Below, piece after piece: positions 1-12,566 of a stretch of 64,000 nucleotides of DNA. Source of the stretch: Hypericum androsaemum (Eukaryota; Streptophyta; Magnoliopsida; Malpighiales; Hypericaceae); NCBI GenBank assembly GCA_963995505.1, contig OZ023198.1, positions 13,135,141 through 13,199,140 on the forward strand, given 5' to 3'. Made by a program: the position numbers and the translations under genes. The notes under the pieces are model-generated. The model saw only the letters and a program-made list of their open reading frames with translations. It was not told where the DNA came from and made no database searches. The first letter of the stretch is position 1, and every line of letters starts with the position of its first letter.

Positions 1-368
1 TTTACCCCGGTAATTAAAAATTACCACGGTCAAAATTAGATGAAAAGAAAACAACACCAAGAAGGAACACCAAGATTTACGTGGAAAACCCTCTAAATAC
101 CAGAGGGAAAAACCACGGGACCAGCTCCGAAAAATATCCAATAGTAAATAGAGAAATTACAGTGGTAAAAATATCCTCACTGCCCGATACCCCAAGTTAT
201 ATCACTCTCGTGTTTCACTCGTATTTTACAGTAGAGAATTTTCACTCACTCTATTTTTACCTCAAGCTCTCTCTCTTTGGAACTTGGAAACTATCTATAT
301 CTCTCTAAACTCTCTACTTGGAGTTTTTCTTCATTTTGTGGATGTCTCTTCCATGGAAGATCATCTCT

Positions 369-377
369 CCTTTTATA
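369..377 (-). promoter_or_regulatory. LTR TATA box (TATAAAAGG), repeated in nearly every unit
   Basis: On the minus strand the LTR contains CTCTATAAAAGG at a position suited to a U3 promoter upstream of R/U5. The motif recurs near the same offset in almost every unit; the unit starting at 10549 has lost one T. This is a motif reading only, and no transcript is shown. Confidence 0.5.
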
Positions 378-740
378 GAGAGGAATGCCATGATTTCACC
401 TCCACCCATCAATTAGTGGAAACTCCACTTATCACTTAGTGGAAACTTTTCTCCTCCACCCATCAATTAGTGGAAACTCCACTTATCACTAATGGAGACT
501 CCACCCATCACTAATGGAGACTAATGAATACTTTTATCTTCCACTTATTAGTGGGCATGATCCCATCAATTCTGCCCATCATGGCCACTTGAGGGAGAAA
601 GTTTCTGGTTGAGCTTAATGATGAACCCCCGTGCCAGATGACCTAGCACAGAATTGGAGTTTCTCACGAGGCACTGCCTTTGTTAACATATCAGCAGGAT
701 TCTTGTTAGTATGAATCTTTTAAAACTTCATCTCCTGCTC

Positions 741-3700
741 TTATATGGCCATTCGGAGCCAATGATACCGAATATCGATGTGCTTAGTGCGACCAAGATA
801 GGTGGCATTCTTGCTCAGGTCTAAAGCACTTTGACTATCACTGTAAATCACATACTCATCTTGCTCCAAACTCAGCTCTTGAAGGAACCTCTTCAACCAA
901 AGCAACTTTTTTCCTGCCTCGGCCATTGCAATATACTCTGCCTCAGTTGTAGATAAAATTTACCCCAATAATTAATAATTACCAATGTCAAAATTAGATC
1001 AAAAGAAAACACCACCAAGAGGGAACACCAAGATTTACATGGAAAACCCTCTAAATACCAGAGGAAAAAACCACGGGACCAGCTCCGAAATATATCCAAT
1101 AGTAAATAGAGAAATTACAGTGGTAAAAATATCCTCACTGCCCGATACCCCGAGTTATCCCACTCTCGTGTTTCACTCGTATTTTACAGTAGAGAATTTT
1201 CACTCACTCTATTTTTACCTTAAGCTCTCTCTCTTTGGAACTTGGAAACTATCTATTTCTCTCTAAACTCTCTACTTGAAGTTTTTCTTCATTTTGTGGA
1301 TGTCTCTTCCATGGAAGATCATCTCTCCTTTTATAGAGAGGAATGCCATGATTTCACCTCCACCCATCAATTAGTGGAAACTCCAATTATCACTTAGTGG
1401 TAACTTTTCTCCTCCACCCATCAATTAGTGAAAACTCCACTTATCACTAATGAAGACTAATGGAGACTACACCCATCACTAATGGAGACTAATGAATACT
1501 TTTATCTTTCACTTATTAGTGGGCATGATCCCATCAATTCTCCCCCTCATGCCCACTTGAGGGAGAAACCTTCTGGTTGAGCTTAATGATGAACCCCCGT
1601 GCCAGATGACCTAGCACAGAATTGGAGTTTCTCACGAGGCACTGCCTTTGTTAACATATCAGCAGGATTCTTGTTAGTATGAATCTTTTAAAACTTCATC
1701 TCCTGCTCTTCAATGGCCATTCGGAGCCAATGATACCGAATATCGATGTGCTTAGTGCGACCATGATAGGTGGCATTCTTGCTCAGGTCTAAAGCACTTT
1801 GACTATCACTGTAAATCACATACTCATCTTGCTCCAAACTCAGCTCTAGAAGGAACCTCTTCAACCAAAGCAACATTTTTCCTCCCTCGGTCATTGCAAT
1901 ATACTCTGCCTTAGTTGTAGATAAAATTTACCCCGGTAATTAACAATTACCACGGTCAAAATTAGATGAAAAGAAAACACCACCAAGAGGGAACACCAAG
2001 ATTTACGTGGAAAACCCTCTAAATACCAGAGGGAAAAACCACGGGACCAGCTCCGAAAAATATCCAATAGTAAATAGAGAAATTACAGTGGTAAAAATAT
2101 CCTCACTGCCCGATACCCCGAGTTATCCCACTCTCGTGTTTCCCTCGTATTTTACAGTTGAGAATTTTCACTCACTATTTTTACCTCAAGCACTCTCTCT
2201 TTGGAACTTGGAAACTATCTATTTCTCTCTAAACTCTCTACTTGGAGTTTTTCTTCATATTGTGGATGTCTCTTCCATGGAAGATCATCTCTCCTTTTAT
2301 AGAGAGGAATGCCATGATTTCACCTCCACCCATCAATTAGTGGAAACTCCACTTATCACTTAGTGAAAACTTTTCTCCTCCACCCATCAATTAGTAGAAA
2401 CTCCAGTTATCACTAATGGAGACTAATGGAGACTCCACCCATCACTAATGGAGACTAATGAATACTTTTATCTTCCACTTATTAGTGGGCATGATCCCAT
2501 CAATTCTCCCCCTCATGCCCACTTGAGGGAGAAACCTTCTGGTTGAGCTTAATGATGAACCCCCGTGCAAGATGACCTAGCACAGAATTGGAGTTTCTCA
2601 CGAGGCACTGCCTTTGTTAACATATCAGCAGGATTCTTGTCAGTATGAATCTTTTAAAACTTCATCTCCTGCTCTTCAATGGCCATTCGGAGCCAATGAT
2701 ACCGAATATCGATGGGCTTAGTGCGACCATGATAGGTGGCATTCTTGCTCAGGTCTAAAGCACTTTGACTATCACTGTAAATCACATACTCATCTTGCTC
2801 CAAACTCAGCTCTTGAAGGAACCTCTTCAACAAAAGCAACTTTTTTCCTGCCTCGGTCATTGCAATATACTCTGCTTCAGTTGTAGATACAATTTACCCC
2901 GGTAATTAACAATTACCACAGTCAAAATTAGATGAAAAGAAAACACCACCAAGTGGGAACACCAAGATTTACGTGAAAAACCCTCTAAATACCAGAGGGA
3001 AAAACCACGGGACCAGCTCCGAAAATTATCCAATAGTAAATAGAGAAATTACAGTGGTAAAAATATCCTCACTGCCCGATACCCCTAGTTATCCCACTCT
3101 CGTGTTTCACTCGTATTTTACAGTAGAGAATTTTCACTCACTCTATTTTTACCTCAAGCTCTCTCACTTTGGAACTTGGAAACTATCTATTTCTCTCTAA
3201 ACTCTCTACTTGGAGTTTTTCTTCATTTTGTGGATGTCTCTTCCATGGAAGATCATCTCTCCTTTTATAGAGAGGAATGCCATGATTTCACCTCTACCCA
3301 TCAATTAGTGGAAACTCCACTTATCACTTAGTGGAAACTTTTCTCCTCCACCCATCAATTAGTGGAAACTCCACTTATCACTAATGGAGACTAATGGAGA
3401 CTCCACCCATCACTAATGGAGACTAATGAATACTTTTATCTTTCACTTATTAGTGGGCATGATCCCATCAATTCTCCCCCTCATGCCCACTTGAGGGAGA
3501 ATTCTTCTGGTTGAGCTTAATGATGAACCCCCGTGCCAGATGACCTAGCACAGAATTGGAGTTTCTCACGAGGCACTGCCTTTGTTAACATATCAGTAGG
3601 ATTCTTGTCAGTATGAATCTTTTAAAACTTCATCTCCTGCTCTTCAATGGCCATTCGGAGCCAATGATACCGAATATCGATGTGCTTAGTGCGACCATGA

Positions 3701-6700
3701 TAGGTGGCATTCTTGCTCAGGTCTAAAGCACTTTGACTATCACTGTAAATCACATACTCATCTTGCTCCAAACTCAGTTCTTGAAAGATCCTCTTCAACC
3801 AAAGAAACTTTTTTCCTGCCTCGGTCATTGCAATATACTCTGCCTCAGTTGTAGATAAAATTTACCCCGGTAATTAACAATTACCACGGTCAAAATTAGA
3901 TGAAAAAAAAATACCACCAAGAGGGAACACCAAGATTTACGTGGAAAACCCTCTAAATACCAGGGGAAAAACCACGGGACCAGCTCCGAAAATTATCCAA
4001 TAGTAAATAGAGAAATTACAGTGGTAAAAATATCCTCACTGCACGATACCCCGAGTTATCCCACTCTCGTGTTTTACTCGTATTTTACAGTAGAGAATTT
4101 TCACTCACTCTATTTTTACCTCAAGCTCTCTCTCTTTGGAACTTGGAAACTATCTATTTCTCTCTAAACTCTCTACTTGAAGTTTTTCATCATTTTGTGG
4201 ATGTCTCTTCCATGGAAGATCATCTCTCCTTTTATAGAGAGGAATGCCATGATTTCACCTCCACCTATCAATTAGTGGAAACTCCACTTATCACTAATGG
4301 AGACTAATGGAGACTCCACCCATCACTAATGGAGACTAATAAATACTTTTATCTTCCACTTATTAGTGGGCATGATCCCATCAATTCTCCCCCTCATGCC
4401 CGCTTGAGGGAGAAACCTTCTGGTTGAGCTTAATGATGAACCCCCATGCCAGATGACCTAGCACAGAATTGGAGTTTCTCACGAGGCACTGCCTTTGTTA
4501 ACATATCAGCAGGATTCTTGTCAGTATGAATCTTTTAAAACTTCATCTCCTGCTCTTCAATGGCGATTCGGAGCCAATGATATCGAATATCGATGTGCTT
4601 AGTGCGACCATGATAGGTGGCATTCTTGCTCAGGTCTAAAGCACTTTGACTATCACTGTAAATCACATACTCATCTTGCTCCAAACTTAGCTCTTGAAGG
4701 AACCTCTTCAACCAAAGCAACTTTTTTCCTGCCTCGGTCATTGCAATATACTCTGCCTCAGTTGTAGATAAAATTTACCCCGGTAATTAACAATTACCAC
4801 GGTCAAAATTAGATGAAAAGAAAAGACTACCAAGAGGGAACACCAAGATTTACGTGGAAAACCCTCTAAATACCAGGGGAAAAACCACGGGACCAGCTCC
4901 GAAAAATATCCAATAGTAAATAGAGAAATTACAGTGGTAAAAATATCCTCACTGCCCGATACCCTGAGTTATCCCACTCTCGTGTTTCACTCATATTTTA
5001 CAGTTGAGAATTTTTACTCACTCTATTTTCACCTCAAGCTCTGTCTGTCTTTGGAACTTGGAAACTATCCATTTCTCTCTAAACTCTCTACTTGGAGTTT
5101 TTTTTCATTTTGTGGATGTCTCTTCCAAGGAAGATCATCTCTCCTTTTATAGAGAGGAATGCCATGATTTCACCTCCACCCAACAATTAGTGGAAACTCC
5201 ACTTATCACTTAGTGGAAACTTTTCTCCTCCACCCATCAATTAGTGGAAACTCCACTTATCACTAATGGAGACTAATGGAGACTCCACCCATCACTAATG
5301 GAGACTAATGAATACTTTTATCTTCCACTTATTAGTGGGCATGATCCCATCAATTCGCCCCCTCATGCCCACTTGAGGGAGAAACCTTCTGGTTGAGCTT
5401 AATGATGAACCCCCGTGCCAGATGACCTAGCACAGAATTGGAGTTTCTCACGAGGCACTGCCTTTGTTAACATATCAGCAGGATTCTTGTCAGTATGAAT
5501 CTTTTAAAACTTCATCTCCTGCTCTTCAATGGCCATTCGGAGCCAATGATACCGAATATCGATGTGCTTAGTGCGACCATGATAGGTGGCATTCTTGCTC
5601 AGGTCTAAAGCACTTTGACTATCACTGTAAATCACATACTCATCTTGCACCAAACTCAGCTCTTGAAGGAACCTCTTCAACCAAAGCAACTTTTTTCCTG
5701 CCTCGGTCATTGCAATATACTCTGCCTCAGTTGTAGATAAAATTTACCCCGATAATTAACAATTACCAAGGTCAAAATTAGATGAAAAGAAAATACCACC
5801 AAGAGGGAACACCGAGATTTACGTGGAAAATCCTCTAAATACCAGAGGGAAAAACCACGGGACCAGCTACGAAAAATATCCAATAGTAAATAGAGAAATT
5901 ACAGTGGTAAAAATATCCTCGCTGCCCTATACCCCGAGTTATCCCACTCTCGTGTTTCACTCGTATTTTACAGTAGAGAATTTTTACTCACTCTATTTTC
6001 ACCTCAAGCTCTCTCTCTCTTTGGAACTTGGAAACTATCTATTTCTCTCTAAACTCTCTACTTGGAGTTTTTCTTCATTTTGTGGATGTCTCTTCCATGG
6101 AAGATCATCTATCCTTTTATAGAGAGGAATGCCATGATTTCACCTCCACCCATCAATTAGTGGAAACTCCACTTATCACTTAGTGGAAACTTTTCTCCTC
6201 CACCCATCAATTAGTAGAAACTCCACTTATCACTAATGGAGACTAATGGAGACTCCACCCATCACTAATAGAGACTAATGAATACTTTTATCTTCCACTT
6301 ATTAGTGGGCATGATCACATCAATTCTCCCCCTCATGCCCACTTGAGGGAGAAACCTTCAGGTTGACCTTAATGATGAACCCCCGTGCCAGATGACCTAG
6401 CACAGAATTGGAGTTTCTCACGAGGGACTGCCTTTGTTAACATATCAGCAGGATTCTTGTGAGTATGAATCTTTTAAAACTTCATCTCTTGCTCTTCAAT
6501 GGCCATTCGGAGCCAATGATACCGAATATCGATGTGCTTAGTGCGACCATGATAGGTGGCATTCTTGCTCAGGTCTAAAGCACTTTGACTATCACTGTAA
6601 ATCACATACTCATCTTGCTCCAAACTCAGCTCTTGAAGGAACTTCTTCAACCTAAGCATAGCAATATACTCTGCCTCAGTTGTAGATAAAATTTATCCCG

Positions 6701-9700
6701 GTAATTAACAATTACCACAGTCAAAATTAGATGAAAAGAAAACACCACCAAGAGGGAACACCAAGATTTATGTGGAAAATCCTCTAAATACCAGAGGGAA
6801 AAACCACGGGACCAGCTCCGAAAAATATCTACTAGTTAATATAGAAATTACAGTGGTAAAAATATCCTCACTGCCCGATACCCCGAGTTATCCCACTCTC
6901 GTGTTTCACTCATATTTTACAGTAGAGAATTTTCACTCACTCTATTTTTACCTCAAGCTCTCTCTCTTTGGAACTTGGAAACTATCTATTTCTCTCTAAA
7001 CTCTCTACTTGGAGTTTTTCTTCATTTTGTGGATGTCTCTTCCATGGAAGATCATCTCCCCTTTTATAGAGAGGAATGCCATGATTTCACCTCCACCCAT
7101 CAATTAGTGGAAACTCCACTTATCACTTAGTGGAAACTTTTCTCCTCCACCCATCAATTAGTGGAAACTCCACTTATCACTAATGGAGACTAATGGATAC
7201 TCTATCCATTACTAATGGAGACTAATGAATACTTTTATCTTCCACTTATTAGTGGGCATGATCCCATCAATTCTCCCCCTCATGCCCACTTGAGGGAGAA
7301 ACCTTCTGGTTGAGCTTAATGATGAACCCCCGTGCCAGATGACCTAGCACAGAATTGGAGTTTCTCACGAGGCACTGCCTTTGTTAACATATCAGCAAGA
7401 TTCTTGTCAGTATGAATCTTTTAAAACTTCATCTCCTGCTCTTCAATGGCCATTCGGAGCCAATGATACCGAATATCGATGTGCTTAGTGCGACCATGAT
7501 AGATGGCATTCTTGCTCAGGTCTAAAGCACTTTGACTAACACTGTAAATCACATACTCATCTTGCTCCAAACTCAGCTCTTGAAGGAACCTCTTCAACCA
7601 AAGTAACTTTTTTCCTGCCTCGGTCATTGCAATATACTCTGCCTCAGTTGTAGATAAAATTTACCCCGGTAATTAACAATTACCACGGTCAAAATTAGAT
7701 GAAAAGAAAACACCACCAAGAGGGAACACCAAGATTTACGTGGAAAACCCTCTAAATACAAGAGGGAAAAACCACGGGACCAGCTCCGAAAAATATCCAC
7801 TAGTAAATAGAGAAATTACAGTGGTAAAAATATCCTCACTGCCCGATACCCCGAGTTATCCCACTCTCGTGTTTCACTCGTATTTTACAGTACAGAATTT
7901 TCACTCACTCTATTTTTACCTCAAGCTCTCTCTCTTTGGAACTTGGAAACTATCTATTTCTCTCTAAACTCTCTACTTGGAGTTTTTCTTCATTTTGTGG
8001 ATGTTTCTTCCACGGAAGATCATCTCCTCTTTTATAGAGAGGAATGCCATGATTTCACCTCCACCCATCAATTAGTGGAAACTCCACTTATCACTTAGTG
8101 GAAACTTTTCTCCTCCACCCATCAATTAGTGGAAACTCTATTTATCACTAATGGAGACTCCACCCATCCTTAATGGAGACTAATGAATACTTTTATCTTC
8201 CACTTATTAGTGGGCATGATCCCATCAATTCTCCCCCTCATGCCCACTTGAGGGAGAAACCTTCTGGTTGAGCTTAATGATGAACCCCCGTGCCAGATGA
8301 CCTAGCACAGAATTGGAGTTTCTCACGAGGCACTGCCTTTGTTAACATATCAGCAGGATTCTTGTCAGTATGAATCTTTTAAAACTTCATCTCCTGCTCT
8401 TCAATGGCCATTCGGAGCCAATGATACCGAATATCGATGTGCTTAGTGCGACCATGATAGGTGGCATTCTTGCTCAGGTCTAAAGCACTTTGACTATCAC
8501 TGTAAATCACATACTCATCTTGCTCCAAACTCAGCTCTTGAAGGAACCTCTTCAACCAAAGTAACTTTTTTCCTGCCTCGGTCATTGCAATATACTCTGC
8601 CTCAGTTGTAGATAAAATTTACACCGGTAATTAACAATTACCACGGTCAAAATTAGATGAAAAGAAAACACCACCAAGAGGGAACACCAAGATTTACGTG
8701 GAAAACCCTCTAAATACCAGAGGGAAAAACCACGGGACCAGCTCCGAAAAATATCCACTAATAAATAGAGAAATTACAGTGGTAAAAATATCCTCACTGC
8801 CCGATACCCCGAGTTATCCCACTCTCGTGTTTCACTCGTATTTTACAGTACAGAATTTTCACTCACTCTATTTTTACCTCAAGCTCTCTCTCTTTGGAAC
8901 TTGGAAACTATCTATTTCTCTCTAAACTCTCTACTTGGAGTTTTTCTTCATTTTGTGGATGTTTCTTCCACGGAAGATCATCTCCTCTTTTATAGAGAGG
9001 AATGCCATGATTTCACCTCCACCCATCAATTAGTGGAAACTCCACTTATCACTTAGTGGAAACTTTTCTCCTCCACCCATCAATTAGTGGAAACTCTACT
9101 TATCACTAATGGAGACTAATGGAGACTCCACCCATCCTTAATGGAGACTAATGAATACTTTTATCTTCCACTTATTAGTGGGCATGATCCCATCAATTCT
9201 CCCCCTCATGCCCACTTGAGGGAGAAACCTTCTGGTTGAGCTTAATGATGAACCCCCGTGCCAGATGACCTAGCACAGAATTAGAGTTTCTCACGAGGCA
9301 CTGCCTTTGTTAATATATCAGCAGGATTCTTGTCAGTATGAATCTTTTAAAACTTCATCTCCTGCTCTTCAATGGCCATTCGGAGCCAATGATACCGAAT
9401 ATCGATGTGCTTAGTGCGACCATGATAGGTGGCATTCTTGCTCAGGTCTAAAGTACTTTGACTATCACTGTAAATCACATACTCATCTTGCTCCAAACTC
9501 AGCTCTTGAAGGAACCTCTTCAACCAAAGTAACTTTTTTCCTGCCTCGGTCATTGCAATATACTCTGCCTCAGTTGTAGATAAAATTTACCCCGGTAATT
9601 AACAATTACCACGGTCAAAATTAGATGAAAAGAAATCACCACCAAGAGGGAACACCAAGATTTACGTGGAAAACCCTCTAAATACCAGAGGGAAAAACCA

Positions 9701-11483
9701 CGGGACCAGCTCCGAAAAATATCCACTAATAAATAGAGAAATTACAGTGGTAAAAATATCCTCACTGCCTGATACCCCGAGTTATCCCACTCTCGTGTTT
9801 CACTCGTATTTTACAGTACAGAATTTTCACTCACTCTATTTTTACCTCAAGCTCTCTCTCTTTGGAACTTGGAAACTATCTATTTCTCTCTAAACTCTTT
9901 ACTTGGAGTTTTTCTTCATTTTGTGGATGTCTCTTCCATGGAAGATCATCTCCTCTTTTATAGAGAGGAATGCCATGATTTCACCTCCACCCATCAATTA
10001 GTGGAAACTCCACTTATCACTTAGTGGAAAGTTTTCTCCTCCACCCATCAATTAGTGGAAACTCTACTTATCACTAATGGAGACTAATGGAGACTCCACC
10101 CATCCTTAATGGAGACTAATGAATACTTTTATCTTCCACTTATTAGTGGGCATGATCCCATCAATTCTCCCCCTCAAGCCCACTTGAGGGAGAAACCTTC
10201 TGGTTGAGCTTAATGATGAACCCCCGTGCCAGATGACCTAGCACAGAATTGGAGTTTCTCATGAGGCACTGCCTTTGTTAACATATCAGCAGGATTCTTG
10301 TCAGTATGAATCTTTTAAAACTTCATCTCCTGCTCTTCAATGGCCATTCGGAGCCAATGATACCGAATATCGATGTGCTTAGTGCGACCATGATAGGTGG
10401 CATTCTTGCTTAGGTCTAAAGCACTTTGACTATCACTGTAAATCACATACTCATCTTTCTCCAAACTCAGCTCTTGAAGGAGCCTCTTCAACCAAAGCAA
10501 CTTTTTTCCTGCCTCGGTCATAGCAATTACTCTGCCTCAGTTATAGATAAAATTTACCCCGGTAATTAACAATTACCACGGTCAAAATTAGATGAAAAGA
10601 AAACATCAGCAAGAGGGAACACCAAGATTTACGTGGAAAACCCTCTAAATACCAGAGGGAAAAATCACGGGACCAGCTCCGAAAATTATCCAATAGTAAA
10701 TAGAAAAATTACAGTGGTAAAATTATCCTCACTGCCCGATACCTCGAGTTATCTCACTCTCTTGTTTCACTCGTATTTTACAGTAGAGAATTTTTACTCA
10801 CTCTATTTTTACCTCAAGCTCTCTCTCTTTGGAACTTGGAAACTATCTATTTCTCTCTAAACTCTCTACTTGGAGTTTTTCTTCATTTTGTGGATGTCTC
10901 TTCCATGGAAGATCATCTCTCCTTTATAGAGAGGAATGCCATGATTTCACCTCCACCCATTAATTAGTGGAAACTCCACTTATCACTTAGTGGAAACTTT
11001 TCTCCTCCACCCATCAATTAGTGGAAACTCCACTTATCACTAATGGAGACTCCACCCATCACTAATGGAGACTAATGAATACTTTTATTTTCCACTTATT
11101 AGTGGGCATGATCCCATCAATTCTCCCCCGCATGCCCACTTGAGGGAGAAACCTTCTGGTTGAGCTTAATGATGAACCCCCGTGCCAGATGACCTAGCAC
11201 AGAATTGGAGTTTCTCACGAGGCACTGCCTTTGTTAACATATCAGCAGGATTCTTGTCAGTATGAATCTTTTAAAACTTCATCTCCTGCTCTTCAATGGC
11301 CATTCAGAGCCAATGATACCGAATATCGATGTGCTTAGTGCGACCATGATAGGTGGCATTCTTGCTCAGGTCTAAAGCACTTTGACTATCACTGTAAATC
11401 ACATACTCATCTTGCTCCAAACTCAGCTCTTGAAGGAACCTCTTCAACCAAAGTAACTTTTTTCCTGCCTTGGTCATTGCAAT
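741..11483 (-). pseudogene. Twelve copies of a truncated Ty1/copia RNase H fragment
   Basis: Fragments on the minus strand: 741-926, 1688-1894, 2654-2860, 3622-3828, 4535-4741, 5504-5710, 6474-6659, 7421-7627, 8379-8585, 9347-9553, 10315-10521 and about 11277-11483. Each shows the second half of a copia RNase H, including the YSDSQSALDLSKN stretch and the TKHIDIRYHWLR motif near the end. All copies share a TAA directly after EMKF; past it the family tail (KIHTDKNPADMLTKAV-like) can still be read, so this stop predates amplification. The copy in unit 10549 has an extra TGA in the HWLR motif, unit 1 has an extra TAA, and unit 5739 has lost the residues around the first Met. None can make an active enzyme. 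Confidence 0.9.
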
Positions 11484-11505
11484 ATACTCTGCCTCAGTTG
11501 TAGTT

Positions 11506-12077
11506 AAAATTTATCCCGGTAATTAACAATTACCACGGTCAAAATTAGATGAAAAGAAAACACCACCAAGAGGGAACACCAAGATTTACGTGGAAAACCC
11601 TCTAAATACCAGAGGGAAAAACCACGGGACCAGCTCCGAAAAATATCCACTAGTAAATAGAAAAATTACAGTGGTAAAAATATCCTCACTGCCCGATACC
11701 CCGAGTTATCCCACTCTCGTGTTTCACTCGTATTTTACAGTAGAGAATTTTCACTCACTCTATTTTTACCTCAAGCTCTCTCTCTTTGGAACTTGAAAAC
11801 TATCTATTTCTCTCTAAACTCTCTACTTTGAGTTTTTCTTCATTTTGTGGATGTCTCTTCCATGGAAGATCATCTCTCCTTTTATAGAGAGGAATGCCAT
11901 GATTTCACCTCCACCCATCAATTAGTGGAAACTCCACTTATCACTTAGTGGAAACTTTTCTCCTCCACCCATCAATTAGTGAAAACTCTACTTATCACTA
12001 ATGGAGACTCCGCCCATCACTAATGGAGACTAATGAATACTTGTATCTTCCACTTATTAGTGGGCATGATCCCATCA
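11506..12077 (-). mobile_element. Terminal LTR of the array (5' side in element orientation)
   Basis: This is the only LTR with no RNase H piece to its right. Its outer edge is sharp: the plus strand reads GATCCCATCA and then unrelated sequence (AAATTTACTAATAGG). Elsewhere in the array the same edge is followed by the purine tract of the next unit. It therefore corresponds to the 5' LTR of the founding element. A TATAAAAGG promoter-like motif lies in its middle on the minus strand. Confidence 0.85.
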
Positions 12078-12202
12078 AAATTTACTAATAGGAATAGGAA
12101 ATAGTAATAGACTCCAAATAAGACTCGACTAGGTAACATTTTCAATGTATCAGACTAGATTTATCTCCAAGATATCACATTTCCTGTTTGCTTGGAGGGT
12201 GC

Positions 12203-12458
12203 ACAATTGGCCTCAATCAATTTGGAGTCAAGAGTAGCCCTACTTGCAGCAAAGCGGGTAAGTTGTTTGATAATTCATGACAGTATTATTCATTGAATAA
12301 AAAGGAGAGTGATAAAGGAAACAATAAATTTAAGCTCAGATATCTGTTGGTATCTATCTTTAGCAGGTTATGGGGAACTTTCTTGGCTGATGTTGTCATT
12401 CAAATGCTTGGGAACGGATTACACTAGAATCTTGCCTGCCATTTATGCTTTCGCCCAG
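12203..12458 (+). pseudogene. Exon-like fragments of an unrecognised gene
   Basis: Two short pieces look like exons. The first, ending at 12257 before GTAAG, reads LESRVALLAAKR. The second, about 12367-12458 after a TAGCAG acceptor and before a GTACAT donor, reads WGTFLADVVIQMLG and then, after a one-base frame change, GTDYTRILPAIYAFAQ. I do not recognise the family. The frame break and missing flanking exons suggest a remnant. It lies just outside the inverted duplication and has no copy in the other arm. Confidence 0.25.
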
Positions 12459-12566
12459 GTACATGACGCATCCTTTTCAGTTTCCTTCTTCCTCATTTTC
12501 TATAATAGAACGACATGCTGTTGTTATGTAATAGTCGGTCACAAGTGTGTGTGTAAACACTATACA

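Larger units (their letters stand above)
1..12077 (-). repeat. Tandem array of LTR plus partial copia RNase H units (12 units and a terminal LTR)
   Basis: Unit starts: 1 (cut by the window edge), 955, 1923, 2889, 3857, 4770, 5739, 6688, 7656, 8614, 9582, 10549 and 11506 (LTR only). On the minus strand each unit is an LTR of about 570 bp beginning TGATGGGATC, a Ty1/copia RNase H piece entered at the STTEAEY motif, a 3' tail, a purine-rich tract (GAGGGGGAGAA) and then the next LTR. No unit has a primer-binding site, gag, protease, integrase or reverse transcriptase. Periods are mostly 966-969 bp. Unit 3857-4769 is 913 bp because one ~54-bp U3 subrepeat is missing; the units at 7656 and 10549 lack about 10 bp; unit 5739-6687 lacks about 20 bp of RNase H. 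I infer one internally deleted element that was amplified by unequal exchange. The array continues left of the window. Confidence 0.95.

Noticed and set aside
81..11796. Repeated plus-strand open frames of 68-118 codons starting MENPLNTRGKNHG in each array unit
   Set aside because: They lie in the LTR and are antisense to the element. Presence in every copy reflects duplication, and the frame shows no domain.
1..12077. CRISPR-like or virus-derived tandem array
   Set aside because: Units are ~0.95 kb with no short repeat/spacer structure, and their content is clearly LTR retrotransposon.
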